Shown: piece by piece, positions 6,694 to 15,628 of the stretch
Position numbering within the stretch: the first letter of the stretch is position 1
How the letters are laid out: the number at the start of each line of letters is the position of its first letter
Source of the DNA: an uncultured Sneathia sp.
Lineage (GTDB): Bacteria > Fusobacteriota > Fusobacteriia > Fusobacteriales > Leptotrichiaceae
Assembly (NCBI GenBank): GCA_902494065.1
Contig: CABURZ010000007.1
Coordinates: 1 to 29,062 of the forward strand
Length of the DNA: 29,062 nt
Direction of reading: 5' to 3'
The notes under the pieces: model-generated
The model's database searches: none
Seen by the model: only the letters and a program-made list of their open reading frames with translations
What the model was told of the DNA's origin: nothing
Program-made: the position numbers and the translations under genes

Positions 6694-7962
6694 ATGGAAA
6701 AAATTTTGTTATCAATAGTTATGATAATTTTTACAGGAGGTATAATACACATTTTATCTAAGAAGTACAAGTTAGATAAAAATCAGTTAGTAATATTTTG
6801 GATGCTAGTTCTTTTTTGGACAAGTATAAGTGTTATTCGTGCATATAGAAAAGTGTATGCTATAGATCCTGTGAATTCAGGAGGACTAGGATCTAGTGCA
6901 GTAATTGCAGCACAAATTACATCAGCATATGGATTAATAAGTTGTATAGTGAGGTTACCAATATTTTTTTTAACAGATATTTTTAAGAAAAGAAAAATAT
7001 TTATACAATTAGCTATACTTTTTATGATAATTACATCTCTTTTAGTGTTTTTAAAGCCTAGTGTAAATACACTATATTATTCATCATTAGCTATGGGGCT
7101 TTGTGCTTCTATGCTTGCAATATTTAATGTAATGTTTTCAGAAACATTTGATACTAAAAGTGCTACAGTTTCAGCTTCAATATTATCTACAGCACCACTT
7201 TTAGCAGAATTTATGGCAGCACCTATACAGTATATAGGTACGTATTCAACAATAAAAAACTATAATATCTTATGGTTATTTTCTTGTATAATCGCATGCA
7301 TTACATTTATACTAAGTCTTAAAATGAAAGAAATAAAGAACAATACAAAATTTAGTTTGAAAAAAGTCTATGTAGTATTATCAAATACTAGGTTTATAAC
7401 AATATGTATAGTTGCTATAATAATATCATTTGTTAAATTTTCAACTAGTGGTCCTAACATGATAGTATATGCTAGAAAATATTTAAATATGCCTGCAATA
7501 ATGCTTGCGTATTTAGATACTATGTTTGCAACCCCTCAGTTAATAGCTAGTGTTCTGGTAGGTACATATTTTAAAAACAAATTTGGTATAGAAAAAACTT
7601 TACTTTTAAGCTTAGGTAGCTTTTTATGTTTTTATTCTATAATCCTATTTACAAATAATCCATATCTTGCATTTTTTTCATATATATTTAATGGATTTGG
7701 TTATGGTGGAACATATGTTTCATTAATTGCTATTGCATTACAGTATTTTGAAAAAGAAAATAGAAATATTAGTATGGGTATATTTCAAGGATTTTTTGCC
7801 TTTGGAATATTTTTTGGAGATAGAGTATATGTATGGCTTGCAAAACATTTAAATGCAAATCCAAAATCTATCTTTATGTTAGTTACAACTGTTACAATAA
7901 TTAGTATGATAGTTGTGTTTATTAGATTAGTAATGAGAAAAGGTGTAAGAAATGAAAAATGA
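6694..7962 (+). CDS. MFS-type membrane transporter, substrate unknown
   Basis: A protein of about 422 residues with roughly 12 hydrophobic segments, including LLSIVMIIFTGGIIHIL near the start and VTTVTIISMIVVFIRLVM near the end. The basic loop after an early pair of helices (FFLTDIFKKRKIFIQ) corresponds to the MFS loop 2-3 signature DxxxRR/K. The ATG at 6694 is chosen over TTG at 6664 because AGAAGGAG lies just before it. It overlaps the mutS start by 11 bases and follows the broken kinase gene after 17 bases, so it may be transcribed with mutS. No soluble domain or neighbour gives a substrate. Confidence 0.78.
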   Translation: MEKILLSIVMIIFTGGIIHILSKKYKLDKNQLVIFWMLVLFWTSISVIRAYRKVYAIDPVNSGGLGSSAVIAAQITSAYGLISCIVRLPIFFLTDIFKKRKIFIQLAILFMIITSLLVFLKPSVNTLYYSSLAMGLCASMLAIFNVMFSETFDTKSATVSASILSTAPLLAEFMAAPIQYIGTYSTIKNYNILWLFSCIIACITFILSLKMKEIKNNTKFSLKKVYVVLSNTRFITICIVAIIISFVKFSTSGPNMIVYARKYLNMPAIMLAYLDTMFATPQLIASVLVGTYFKNKFGIEKTLLLSLGSFLCFYSIILFTNNPYLAFFSYIFNGFGYGGTYVSLIAIALQYFEKENRNISMGIFQGFFAFGIFFGDRVYVWLAKHLNANPKSIFMLVTTVTIISMIVVFIRLVMRKGVRNEK

Positions 7963-10531
7963 GAAAATGACTCCACTTATGAAGCAATATCATGATATAA
8001 AGGATAAATACAAAGATGAAATACTAATGTTTCGTTTAGGAGATTTTTATGAAATGTTCTACAACGATGCTATAGTTGCATCTAAAATTTTAGGGCTTAC
8101 TCTTACTAAAAGAAATAGAGAAAAGGGTATAGATGTTCCTTTAGCTGGTGTACCTTATCATAGTGTGTCAGGATATATTTCTAAATTAGTTGATGCAGGT
8201 TACAAAGTGGCTATATGCGAACAAGTTGAAGATCCTAAAAAAGCAGTAGGTATAGTAAAAAGAGAAGTTATTAAAGTAATTACACCTGGTACAGTTATAG
8301 ATGTAGATAATTTAGAAGCAAAGTCAAACAATTATATAGCTTGTGTTTTAATAGAAAATGAAAATGCATATATATCATATGTTGATATAACAACTGGGGT
8401 ATTTAATGCAAGTGTAGTAGATGTTAAAAATATTAATTCTTTAATATATATGTTAGATATAAAAGAATTATTAATGACTAAGTACTCTAAGCCTACTTTA
8501 GAAGAATATCTTAAAGGTAAAAAAATAAGTACAACAATAGTAGATAAAACTAAAAATTCTATAGAATTTTTAACAGACTATTTTTCAATAACTTCGTTAG
8601 ATAGTTTTGGAATAACAGATAAAACATTGATAGACTGTTGTGCAACGTTATTAGAATATATCTTGGAAACTCAAATTAGTATAGATATAAACATACCAAG
8701 CATAACGTTAATAAATGATAAAAGTTATGCAAGTATTAACATAAACACATCAAAGAATTTAGAATTATTAAAAAATGGAAGGGATAAATCAACCTATGGT
8801 AGTTTAGTTTGGGTGTTAGATAAATGTAAAACTGCAATGGGATCAAGATTATTAAAAGAATATATAAATTATCCATTGATGGAGATAGAAAAAATAAAAT
8901 CAAGACAAGAAGATATTCAAAAATTGATTGATGATATGATGCTACGTGAAGATTTGCGTGATATATTATCTGATACATATGATTTACAAAGAATATTAAG
9001 TAAAATTGTATTTGGAAATGAAAATTCTAAAGATTTGAGAGCTCTTTATTCAACTTTTAAAAATTATGTAAAAATTGCACAGTTATGGAGTGAAAAATTT
9101 GAAAATATTGATACTTCATTTTTAGATGAATTAGCTTGTAAAATAGATGAGTGTATAGTAGATGAACCACCATTTTCTGTAAGAGAAGGTGGACTTATAA
9201 AAGAAAATTTTAATGATGAAGTAAAAGAATTAAATATGATTTTAAAACATGGTAGAGAATTTTTAATAGATATAGAGAATAAAGAAAAAGAAAAAACAGG
9301 TATTAAATACCTTAAGATAAAGTATAATAAGGTATTTGGATATTTTATAGAAGTTTCTAAATCAAATATTTCTGATGTACCAAGTAGATATATTAGAAAG
9401 CAAACTTTATCTAATTGTGAGAGATACATTACAGAAGAATTAAAAGAATATGAAGATAAAATTATTAACGCAAAAGCAAGACTTACAGAATTAGAATATA
9501 ATATATTTAAAAACTTAAGTGAAAGTATAAAAGAAAAAAAAGAAAGTCTTAATGTATTAGCAAATATAGTTGCATATATTGATGTAATATGTTCTTTTGC
9601 ATATGTTAGTGTACAGAATAATTATTGCAAACCAGAATTTAATCAAAATGGTGAAATACATATATTAAATGGGAGACATCCTATAGTAGAGCAGCTTATA
9701 ACCACACAATTTATAGAAAATGATGTACATTTTACTAAAGATAAAAACTTTATCATCCTAACGGGGCCTAATATGGCGGGTAAATCTACATATATGAAAC
9801 AAATTGCACTAATTTGCATTATGGCACAATTAGGTATGTTTGTTCCAGCACAGTCAGCTAATTTATCTATAATAGATAAATTTTTAACACGTATAGGTGC
9901 AAGTGATGATATATTAACTGGACAAAGTACTTTTATGGTTGAAATGAGTGAGGTATCATATATATTAAATACAGCAACAAGTAAAAGTCTTATCATCTTA
10001 GATGAGGTAGGTAGAGGGACTTCAACTTATGATGGAATGTCGTTAGCTACAGCAATTTCATCATATATACATGACAAAATACAAGCAAAAACAATATTTG
10101 CAACTCATTATCATGAATTAAATGAATTAGAAGCACAATATGATAGAATTGCAAACTATAGAATAAATGTTGAAGAAAATAATTCAAAGGTAATTTTTCT
10201 TCGTACTATATCAAGAGGTAGTGCTGATAGATCATACGGTAATTATGTTGCTAAATTAGCAGGTTTACCAAGAGAAGTTTTAAGAGAGTCTAAACATATA
10301 TTAGAGAAACTAGAAAATAGAAATAGACTTATTGAGAAAACTGAAAATATAGGTCAATTGTCATTGTTTGATAATCCTAGTTATGTTGAAGAAGTTAGTA
10401 ATGAAGAAAAACTACAAGAATTAGAAGAGATAAAAAATGAAATATCACAAATTGATATAAATAATATAACACCACTTAAAGCATTGAATATACTGCAAGA
10501 ACTAAAGGAATTTGTTAACAATATTGATTAG
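7952..10531 (+). CDS. mutS: DNA mismatch repair ATPase MutS
   Basis: A full-length 859-residue MutS, which binds mismatches and small loops and starts MutL-dependent repair. The mismatch-reading motif GDFYEMF (Phe32, Glu34) is in domain I. The connector, lever and clamp domains fill about 130-580, and the ATPase domain has GPNMAGKST (about 605-613), SQSTFMVEMSEV-like ABC signature residues and LIILDEVGRGTST (about 680-692). The C-terminal helix-turn-helix carries KHILEKLE. No lesion is visible. It overlaps the MFS gene by 11 bases. An intact mutS matters here because several nearby genes carry one- or two-base changes in A runs, the kind of error MutS normally repairs. Confidence 0.97.
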   Translation: MKNEKMTPLMKQYHDIKDKYKDEILMFRLGDFYEMFYNDAIVASKILGLTLTKRNREKGIDVPLAGVPYHSVSGYISKLVDAGYKVAICEQVEDPKKAVGIVKREVIKVITPGTVIDVDNLEAKSNNYIACVLIENENAYISYVDITTGVFNASVVDVKNINSLIYMLDIKELLMTKYSKPTLEEYLKGKKISTTIVDKTKNSIEFLTDYFSITSLDSFGITDKTLIDCCATLLEYILETQISIDINIPSITLINDKSYASININTSKNLELLKNGRDKSTYGSLVWVLDKCKTAMGSRLLKEYINYPLMEIEKIKSRQEDIQKLIDDMMLREDLRDILSDTYDLQRILSKIVFGNENSKDLRALYSTFKNYVKIAQLWSEKFENIDTSFLDELACKIDECIVDEPPFSVREGGLIKENFNDEVKELNMILKHGREFLIDIENKEKEKTGIKYLKIKYNKVFGYFIEVSKSNISDVPSRYIRKQTLSNCERYITEELKEYEDKIINAKARLTELEYNIFKNLSESIKEKKESLNVLANIVAYIDVICSFAYVSVQNNYCKPEFNQNGEIHILNGRHPIVEQLITTQFIENDVHFTKDKNFIILTGPNMAGKSTYMKQIALICIMAQLGMFVPAQSANLSIIDKFLTRIGASDDILTGQSTFMVEMSEVSYILNTATSKSLIILDEVGRGTSTYDGMSLATAISSYIHDKIQAKTIFATHYHELNELEAQYDRIANYRINVEENNSKVIFLRTISRGSADRSYGNYVAKLAGLPREVLRESKHILEKLENRNRLIEKTENIGQLSLFDNPSYVEEVSNEEKLQELEEIKNEISQIDINNITPLKALNILQELKEFVNNID

Positions 10532-10543
10532 GTGTGGTATAAT
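10515..10543 (+). promoter_or_regulatory. alaS promoter
   Basis: TTAACA (10515-10520) lies within the last codons of mutS, followed by a 17-base spacer and TATAAT (10538-10543). GAAAGG at 10562-10567 precedes the alaS ATG. The leader of about 27 bases is too short for a T-box. Confidence 0.65.
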
Positions 10544-10576
10544 AATAGAAAAATATAAAAAGAAAGGTATATAAAT

Positions 10577-13150
10577 ATGACTGGTAATGAATTAAGAAGA
10601 AGTTTTATAGAATTTTTTAAATCAAAAGAACATCAACACTTTGAAAGTGCGTCATTAGTTCCAGAAGATAAAACACTACTTTTAACTGTAGCTGGAATGG
10701 TTCCATTTAAGAAGTTTTTCTTAGGAGAAAAAAAGGCTCCAACTAAAAGAGTCACAACTTATCAAAAATGTATAAGAACAAATGATTTGGAAAATGTTGG
10801 AAGAACTCCAAGACACCATACTTTTTTTGAAATGTTAGGTAACTTTTCATTTGGAGACTATTTCAAAAAAGAAGCTATTGAATGGTCATGGGAATATATT
10901 ACAGAAGTTTTAAAAATTGATAAAAATAGACTATATGTTTCTGTTTATAAGACAGATGATGAAGCATATAATATTTGGAAAGATGAAATAGGAATAGATC
11001 CATCACATATAGTTAGATTAGGTGATGAAGATAACTGGTGGGCTGCAGGACCTGTTGGATCATGTGGACCTTGTAGTGAAATATATTATGATACTATGAA
11101 CATGGGGAAAAATAATGAAGAAATAAATGCTAAACCAGGAGATGAAGGAGATAGATTCTTAGAAATTTGGAATTTAGTATTTACTGAATGGAACAGAAAA
11201 GAAGACGGTAGCTTAGTACCATTACCAGAAAAAAATATAGATACAGGAGCAGGTTTAGAGAGAGTTTTATCAGTTGTACAAAATAAGCAAAACAATTTTG
11301 AAACTGATATTTTTGCACCTATAATTAAACAAATTAAAGAAATAGTTAAGACTAGCGATGATATTTCTATTAAGATTATAGCAGACCATATGAGAGCTTC
11401 TACATTTTTAATTTGTGATGGGGTATTGCCATCAAATGAAGGAAGAGGATATATCTTAAAAAAATTAATAAGAAGAGCTTATGGAACAGGAGCTATAGCA
11501 AATTCTGAAATTTTTGATAAAGGAGAAGTTTTCTTATACAAATTAGTTGATTCAGTTGTAGAAGCTATGAAGGAAGCTTATCCAGAACTTTTAGATAAGA
11601 AAGAAGAAATAAAATCTGTTATTCTAGAAGAAGAACAAAAATTTGCAAAAACTCTAAAAACAGGTACAGAACTATTATTAAACGAAATAGAAAATAATAA
11701 TATTACAGCAGATGTAACATTTAAGATGTATGATACTTTTGGATTCCCATTTGAACTTACTAAGTTAGTTTGTGAAAAACAAGGTATAGAAGTAAGTGAA
11801 GAAGAATTTAACAAAAAATTAGACGAGCAAGTTCAAAGATCAAAAAATGCAAGAACTGTAATGAGTGATATGATTAAAGATGAATTTATAGGAAAATTCT
11901 ACAGTACTCATGGAGCAACTATATTTACAGGATATGAAACTTTAAATGATACTGCAAAAGTGCTACATATATCTAAAAAAGATGAAAATGTTTACCAAAT
12001 TATACTAGATAAAACACCATTTTATGCAGCACAAGGTGGTCAAGTAAGTGATCATGGTAAAATATTTAATGATAAATTTATCTCAAATGTAGAAGATTTA
12101 ATTAAAAAATCAGATATATATATACACTATATTACTTTAGAAAGTGGAGAATTACCTAAAGAAGGAGATATAGTTAATTTAAAGGTTGATAGTGATTTTA
12201 GAGCAAAAACTATGAGAAACCATACTGCAACACATATATTACATAGAGCTGTTAAAGAAATTTTGGGAGATCATGTAAATCAAGCAGGATCATTAGTTTA
12301 TGACAAAGGACTAAGATTTGATTTTACTTATGGTAAGGCAATAGATAAAGAAACTCTAAGAAAAATTGAAAGAAGAGTTAATGAAATTATACAAAATAAT
12401 AACAAGGTTACAGTTACTTATACTACAAAAGAAAAAGCTGATGAAATAGGAGCTATAGCACTATTTGATGAAAAGTATAGAGAAATAGTTAGAGTTGTAG
12501 ATATAGTTGATTATTCAGCAGAGCTTTGTGGGGGAACACATTGTAAAAGCACAGGTATAATAGGATCATTCTATATTTTATCAGAACAAGCAAAAGCAAG
12601 TGGTGTTAGAAGAATAGAAGCAGTAACTGGATTTGAAGCTTATGATTTTTGTAATGAAAAAAGAGATTTATTACAAGATATAGCAGATGTTGTTAAAACA
12701 GATGTACATCAATTAAAAGATGCAGTACAAAAGAATATTGAAAAATGTAATGAATTAGAAAATCAAATTGAGTTATTAAAAGACGAATTAATTAGTCATG
12801 AAATATCTGGAATAATTAATGAAAAGAAAAATATAGCTGGAATAAATTTGATAGTAAAAAAAGTAAAAGCAGAACAAAAAGATTTGAAAGCTTATGTGGA
12901 TAAGATAAAAAATAAAGAAGATAACGTAATAGTTTTACTTGCTGCATTAAATGACGGTAAAATAGGATTTGCTTGTGGAGTATCAAAAGAATTAGCTAAA
13001 AAGTACAAGGCAGGAGATATAGTTAAGTTTGTGGCTAGCATAACAGGTGGTAATGGTGGTGGAAAGCCAGACTTTGCACAAGCAGGTGGTAAGGACGTTA
13101 CAAAACTAGATGAAGCATTGGAAAAGGTTTGTGAGTTTGTTAGGGGGTAG
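10577..13150 (+). CDS. alaS: alanyl-tRNA synthetase
   Basis: An 857-residue, full-length AlaRS that charges tRNA-Ala in the cytoplasm. The class II catalytic core begins near residue 1 (NELRRSFIEFFKSKEH, then motif 2 RTNDLENVGRTPRHHTFFEM). The editing domain has the zinc site HTATHILH (His549, His553) with CGGTHC (Cys651, His655), which removes mischarged serine and glycine. The C-Ala domain ends with GGNGGGKPDFAQAGG. No frameshift or missing motif is seen. It has its own promoter overlapping the end of mutS. The region just downstream of its stop is a cluster of pseudogenes, with no clear intrinsic terminator between. Confidence 0.97.
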   Translation: MTGNELRRSFIEFFKSKEHQHFESASLVPEDKTLLLTVAGMVPFKKFFLGEKKAPTKRVTTYQKCIRTNDLENVGRTPRHHTFFEMLGNFSFGDYFKKEAIEWSWEYITEVLKIDKNRLYVSVYKTDDEAYNIWKDEIGIDPSHIVRLGDEDNWWAAGPVGSCGPCSEIYYDTMNMGKNNEEINAKPGDEGDRFLEIWNLVFTEWNRKEDGSLVPLPEKNIDTGAGLERVLSVVQNKQNNFETDIFAPIIKQIKEIVKTSDDISIKIIADHMRASTFLICDGVLPSNEGRGYILKKLIRRAYGTGAIANSEIFDKGEVFLYKLVDSVVEAMKEAYPELLDKKEEIKSVILEEEQKFAKTLKTGTELLLNEIENNNITADVTFKMYDTFGFPFELTKLVCEKQGIEVSEEEFNKKLDEQVQRSKNARTVMSDMIKDEFIGKFYSTHGATIFTGYETLNDTAKVLHISKKDENVYQIILDKTPFYAAQGGQVSDHGKIFNDKFISNVEDLIKKSDIYIHYITLESGELPKEGDIVNLKVDSDFRAKTMRNHTATHILHRAVKEILGDHVNQAGSLVYDKGLRFDFTYGKAIDKETLRKIERRVNEIIQNNNKVTVTYTTKEKADEIGAIALFDEKYREIVRVVDIVDYSAELCGGTHCKSTGIIGSFYILSEQAKASGVRRIEAVTGFEAYDFCNEKRDLLQDIADVVKTDVHQLKDAVQKNIEKCNELENQIELLKDELISHEISGIINEKKNIAGINLIVKKVKAEQKDLKAYVDKIKNKEDNVIVLLAALNDGKIGFACGVSKELAKKYKAGDIVKFVASITGGNGGGKPDFAQAGGKDVTKLDEALEKVCEFVRG

Positions 13151-13151
13151 T

Positions 13152-13250
13152 ATGTAAACTATTAAAATAACAGTTGATAAAGATTTACCTAATAAAGAAA
13201 CTATAGAAGCAATAGAAGGAGTAACAACTTCAAATATCAATAAACATTAA
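13152..13250 (+). pseudogene. second RelB/DinJ-type antitoxin remnant (nonsense codon 2)
   Basis: An ATG at 13152, four bases after AGGGGG, is followed at once by TAA, then an open frame to a TAA at 13248-13250. The residues after the stop read TIKITVDKDLPNKETIEAIE. If codon 2 was AAA the start would be MKTIKI, the usual DinJ/RelB opening, and LPNKETIEAI is the block that follows the helical core in DinJ. The core itself is missing, so this is a heavily deleted copy. It is similar in kind, though not identical, to the remnant at 108-265. Confidence 0.5.
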
Positions 13251-13267
13251 GAAAAGATAAATAAAGT

Positions 13268-13288
13268 GTTGTGTTTAGTTGACACAAC
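13268..13288. repeat. short inverted repeat
   Basis: GTTGTGT (13268-13274) and ACACAAC (13282-13288) are exact reverse complements separated by seven bases. It lies in the 146-base gap between the antitoxin remnant and the Fic pseudogene. It could be a leftover operator; nothing more can be said. Confidence 0.35.
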
Positions 13289-13321
13289 ATTAACTTTTGA
13301 GGAGTTATTCTATAATAGAAA

Positions 13322-13356
13322 AATGAAATAAGAAAATAAAATTTCATTCTTATTTC
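13322..13356. repeat. overlapping AT-rich inverted repeats before the Fic pseudogene
   Basis: GAAATAAGAA (13325-13334) pairs perfectly with TTCTTATTTC (13347-13356). In the same segment AATGAAAT (13322-13329) pairs perfectly with ATTTCATT (13341-13348). The two hairpins exclude each other. It may be a weak end signal for alaS transcripts or a leftover control site of the Fic gene; it lacks G+C for a strong terminator. Confidence 0.4.
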
Positions 13357-13396
13357 TTAAAATATATATTTTTTGAAATAACGGAGGTGGTGTGTT

Positions 13397-14541
13397 TTGG
13401 TAAAAGAAAGTAGAGCAGGTATTTTAAGAAAAAATTTATTTGGAGAGCTTGATATTATTCATTTGTTCCAACAAAATTGCCACCTATTCCAGGTATTCTA
13501 ATTGATAGTGAATTAAGTAAGACTTTAATTGAACTACATAAGGTATTAGCTGTTTTAGATGATAGATCTAAAATATACCAGATATGAACTTATTTGTATC
13601 TATGTATGTACAAAAGAAGCCCTATTATCATCACAAATTGAGGGTATTCAAGCAACATTGGAAAATATTTTTGATCCAGAAATTGAAAAAAATATAAATT
13701 TAGATGTTAATGATGTAATAAACTATATAAAGGCTATGAATTATGCAATTGAAAGAATGAAAACATTACCACTGTGTAACAGATTATTACTTGAAACTCA
13801 TAAAGTTTTACTTTCTGGTGTAAGAGGTGAGGTAGAGAAAAAAATCCTGGAGAATTTAGGACAAGTCAAAATTGGATAGGTGGACAAAAAATAGCAAGAT
13901 ATATTCCACCTAATGTAATAGATATGAAAGATGCCCTATCAGATTTAGAAAAATATATTAATTTGAATGATTCTTATGATCCATTAATAAATGCTGCACT
14001 TATTCATTATCAATTTGAAACTATTCACCTATTTTTAGATGGTAACGGCTGTATAGGAAGACTACTAATAATACTATATTTAATATATAAAGAAATATTA
14101 CATACACCTTCGCTTTATTTATCATATTACTTTAAAATAAATAGGACAGAATATTATGATAGAATGACAGAAGTTAGAAAATCAGGCAATTATGAGCAAT
14201 GGATAAAATTTTTCGTAAATGGTATGCTATTTTCAGCTAAATCAACTTTAGAGTCAGAAAATAAAATGATAGAATTAAAAAATAAAGATAAAGATATAAT
14301 TTTAAATTATAATATTTCAAATAAAAGAAAAGAAACGGTTAATTTAGTGTTTGAATATATTCTATCACATCCTTTGATAGATATTTCAAAAACATCAAAG
14401 GATTTAGGAATTTCATATAATACTATTTGTAAATCAATTGATGTATTATGTGAATTAAATATATTAAAGAAAATAAGTGTGCAGAAAAGAAACAAAAAAT
14501 ATATATATGAAAAATATTTCAATATACTAAATGATGAATAA
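13397..14541 (+). pseudogene. Fic-family protein (AMP transferase type), multiply frameshifted
   Basis: From TTG at 13397, behind GGAGGTGGTG, the translation across frames gives a Fic protein of about 380 residues: MVKESRAGILRKN, then SFVPTKLPPIPG (Fic N-terminal domain), then EALLSSQIEGIQATLE (the conserved inhibitory-helix region of Fic proteins), then the Fic core and a C-terminal winged-helix-like segment (HPLIDISKTSKDLGISYNTI). Frame changes are needed near 13451, at A runs 13570-13573 and 13612-13615, and at the A7 run 13838-13844. The catalytic motif HPFxDGNGRxGR reads HLFLDGNGCIGR (14026-14061), so Pro and the ATP-binding Arg are also lost. Fic enzymes usually transfer AMP to a target hydroxyl group. 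This copy is dead beyond reasonable doubt. Confidence 0.85.
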
Positions 14542-14552
14542 GAAAGGTGTTT

Positions 14553-15004
14553 ATGTCTTATTATGAAATTGATAATAATTATACAGAAAAAGAATTTGCG
14601 TGGAAAACTGCAATAGGGCTACAAGATGTAGATAATATTGAAGTATCTAGTGTACTGTATAATTTGATTGAAAATAATTTAAATATTGAAGATATAAGAT
14701 CAAAAATCTATGACTACTACGAAACAAAAATAGAAATGAAAGTTCGGACTGAAGAGGCAGACAAGGTATCTGTAAATATTGCTCAAAATCTTTTGAGTAA
14801 CGGATTTTCATTTTCTGTAGAGAAGTTTTTAAAAATACATGAGAATTTATTTAATGAATCAGTTAAATATGCTGACTATAAAGAAATTAAAGACTTATTA
14901 TTTTATGATTTTGCAAAAGAAAAGGAATATATGAAACAACTGAATATCTAGAACAATTTTTAAGAAATATATTGTTAAATGAGAATAATGCTATGAACAA
15001 TTAA
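14553..15004 (+). pseudogene. second Fic-family protein with the catalytic core deleted
   Basis: From ATG 14553, behind AAAGGTG, the frame reads MSYYEIDNNYTEKEFAWKTA, then EEADKVSVNIAQNLLSNGFSF and KIHENLFNE, the N-terminal part of a different Fic subfamily than its neighbour. It stops at 14951. In the next frame 14930-15004 reads YETTEYLEQFLRNILLNENN, the C-terminal end of the same family. The whole middle, including the HxFxxGNxRT motif, is missing, so a large internal deletion with frameshift joined the two ends; a smaller deletion after ESVKYADYK is also likely. It begins 11 bases after the first Fic pseudogene. Confidence 0.75.
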
Positions 15005-15031
15005 GATTTAAAGGTATAATTATTAAAATAT

Positions 15032-15063
15032 AAAATCTCTCAAATTTTTGAGAGATTTTTTTT
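15032..15063. terminator. bidirectional intrinsic terminator
   Basis: A 12-bp stem (15032-15043 with 15048-15059, core AATCTCTCAA/TTGAGAGATT) and a four-base loop, followed on the plus strand by a run of eight T (15056-15063). The minus strand also has a T-rich tail, so it can end both the Fic pseudogene transcript and the convergent UreI/AmiS gene, whose stop codon touches it. Confidence 0.85.
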
Positions 15064-15586
15064 ACCATGTCCATAAACCTAAAAGTAGTAATAGACCAGG
15101 TATCCATGCTGTAAAGATTCCTTCAAGTATTGCTAAGTATGATGATGTTTTTCCTAAATTCTTTTTAAGACTACATTCAAGAAATCCTAAAAACCAAAGA
15201 ACAGCCCAAGCAAACCAGATTAGTGAACCTATAACATTAACTTTTTCAAAGTAGCCTACAAAATCAGTGTATGCTACAATTAAAACGTTTATACACACAA
15301 ATAAACAGAAATATCCATAAGGTCTTGTGTCCCATGAAAATAGTGAATTAAAACCTGCGAATAAATATGTAATACCAAATAATAATGCAACAGCAGGTGC
15401 AAAAAATGCAGTATTAGTTGCATTGTTTTGTATTAAGAATATTAGATATATTAATTGACAAAATAGTGCTATACATCCAACGACTATATTTAAAAATGCA
15501 AAAGATTTTTTGTCAAAATTTAAAATTCCAGCTATACCATTATGCAATAATATAAGCCCAACATAAATCAAAATTAATCCTAACAT
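15062..15586 (-). CDS. AmiS/UreI-family channel (urea or short amide transport)
   Basis: A 174-residue membrane protein with six predicted helices, the length and topology of AmiS/UreI. Family marks are the early GLILIYVGLILLHNGI, the helix pattern IGSLIWFAWAVLWFLGFLE and the closing ILEGIFTAWIPGLLLL. UreI of Helicobacter pylori is an acid-gated urea channel; AmiS members are linked to amidase genes. No urease or amidase gene is in this window, so the substrate cannot be chosen. GGACGGTGA precedes the ATG, and TATAAT at 15616-15611 on the minus strand gives it its own promoter. The upstream glycerate kinase on the same strand ends 42 bases earlier. Confidence 0.85.
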   Translation of the reverse strand: MLGLILIYVGLILLHNGIAGILNFDKKSFAFLNIVVGCIALFCQLIYLIFLIQNNATNTAFFAPAVALLFGITYLFAGFNSLFSWDTRPYGYFCLFVCINVLIVAYTDFVGYFEKVNVIGSLIWFAWAVLWFLGFLECSLKKNLGKTSSYLAILEGIFTAWIPGLLLLLGLWTW

Positions 15587-15628
15587 AAATCACCGTCCTT
15601 CTTTTTGTGTATTATATCATAACTTTTG

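Noticed and set aside
9064..9996. Two minus-strand ORFs inside mutS
   Set aside because: Shadows of a conserved coding frame, with Ser/Leu/Ile-rich composition and no start signals.
10544..10576. T-box or other riboswitch upstream of alaS, tyrS or gltX
   Set aside because: Leaders are only about 20-50 bases and contain no T-box sequence or antiterminator fold.
13251..13396. Small RNA gene or mobile-element end between the antitoxin remnant and the Fic pseudogene
   Set aside because: Only short inverted repeats and a lone TATAAT are visible; no target duplication, transposase or terminator supports this.
13397..15004. All frame changes in the Fic genes being sequencing error
   Set aside because: A-run errors could explain some, but not the altered active-site codons, the missing catalytic core of the second gene or the nonsense codon in the kinase gene, so real decay is favoured.
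15048..15254. Plus-strand ORF of 68 residues opposite the AmiS/UreI gene
   Set aside because: Begins inside the terminator stem and runs antisense to a well-recognised membrane protein; no ribosome-binding site.
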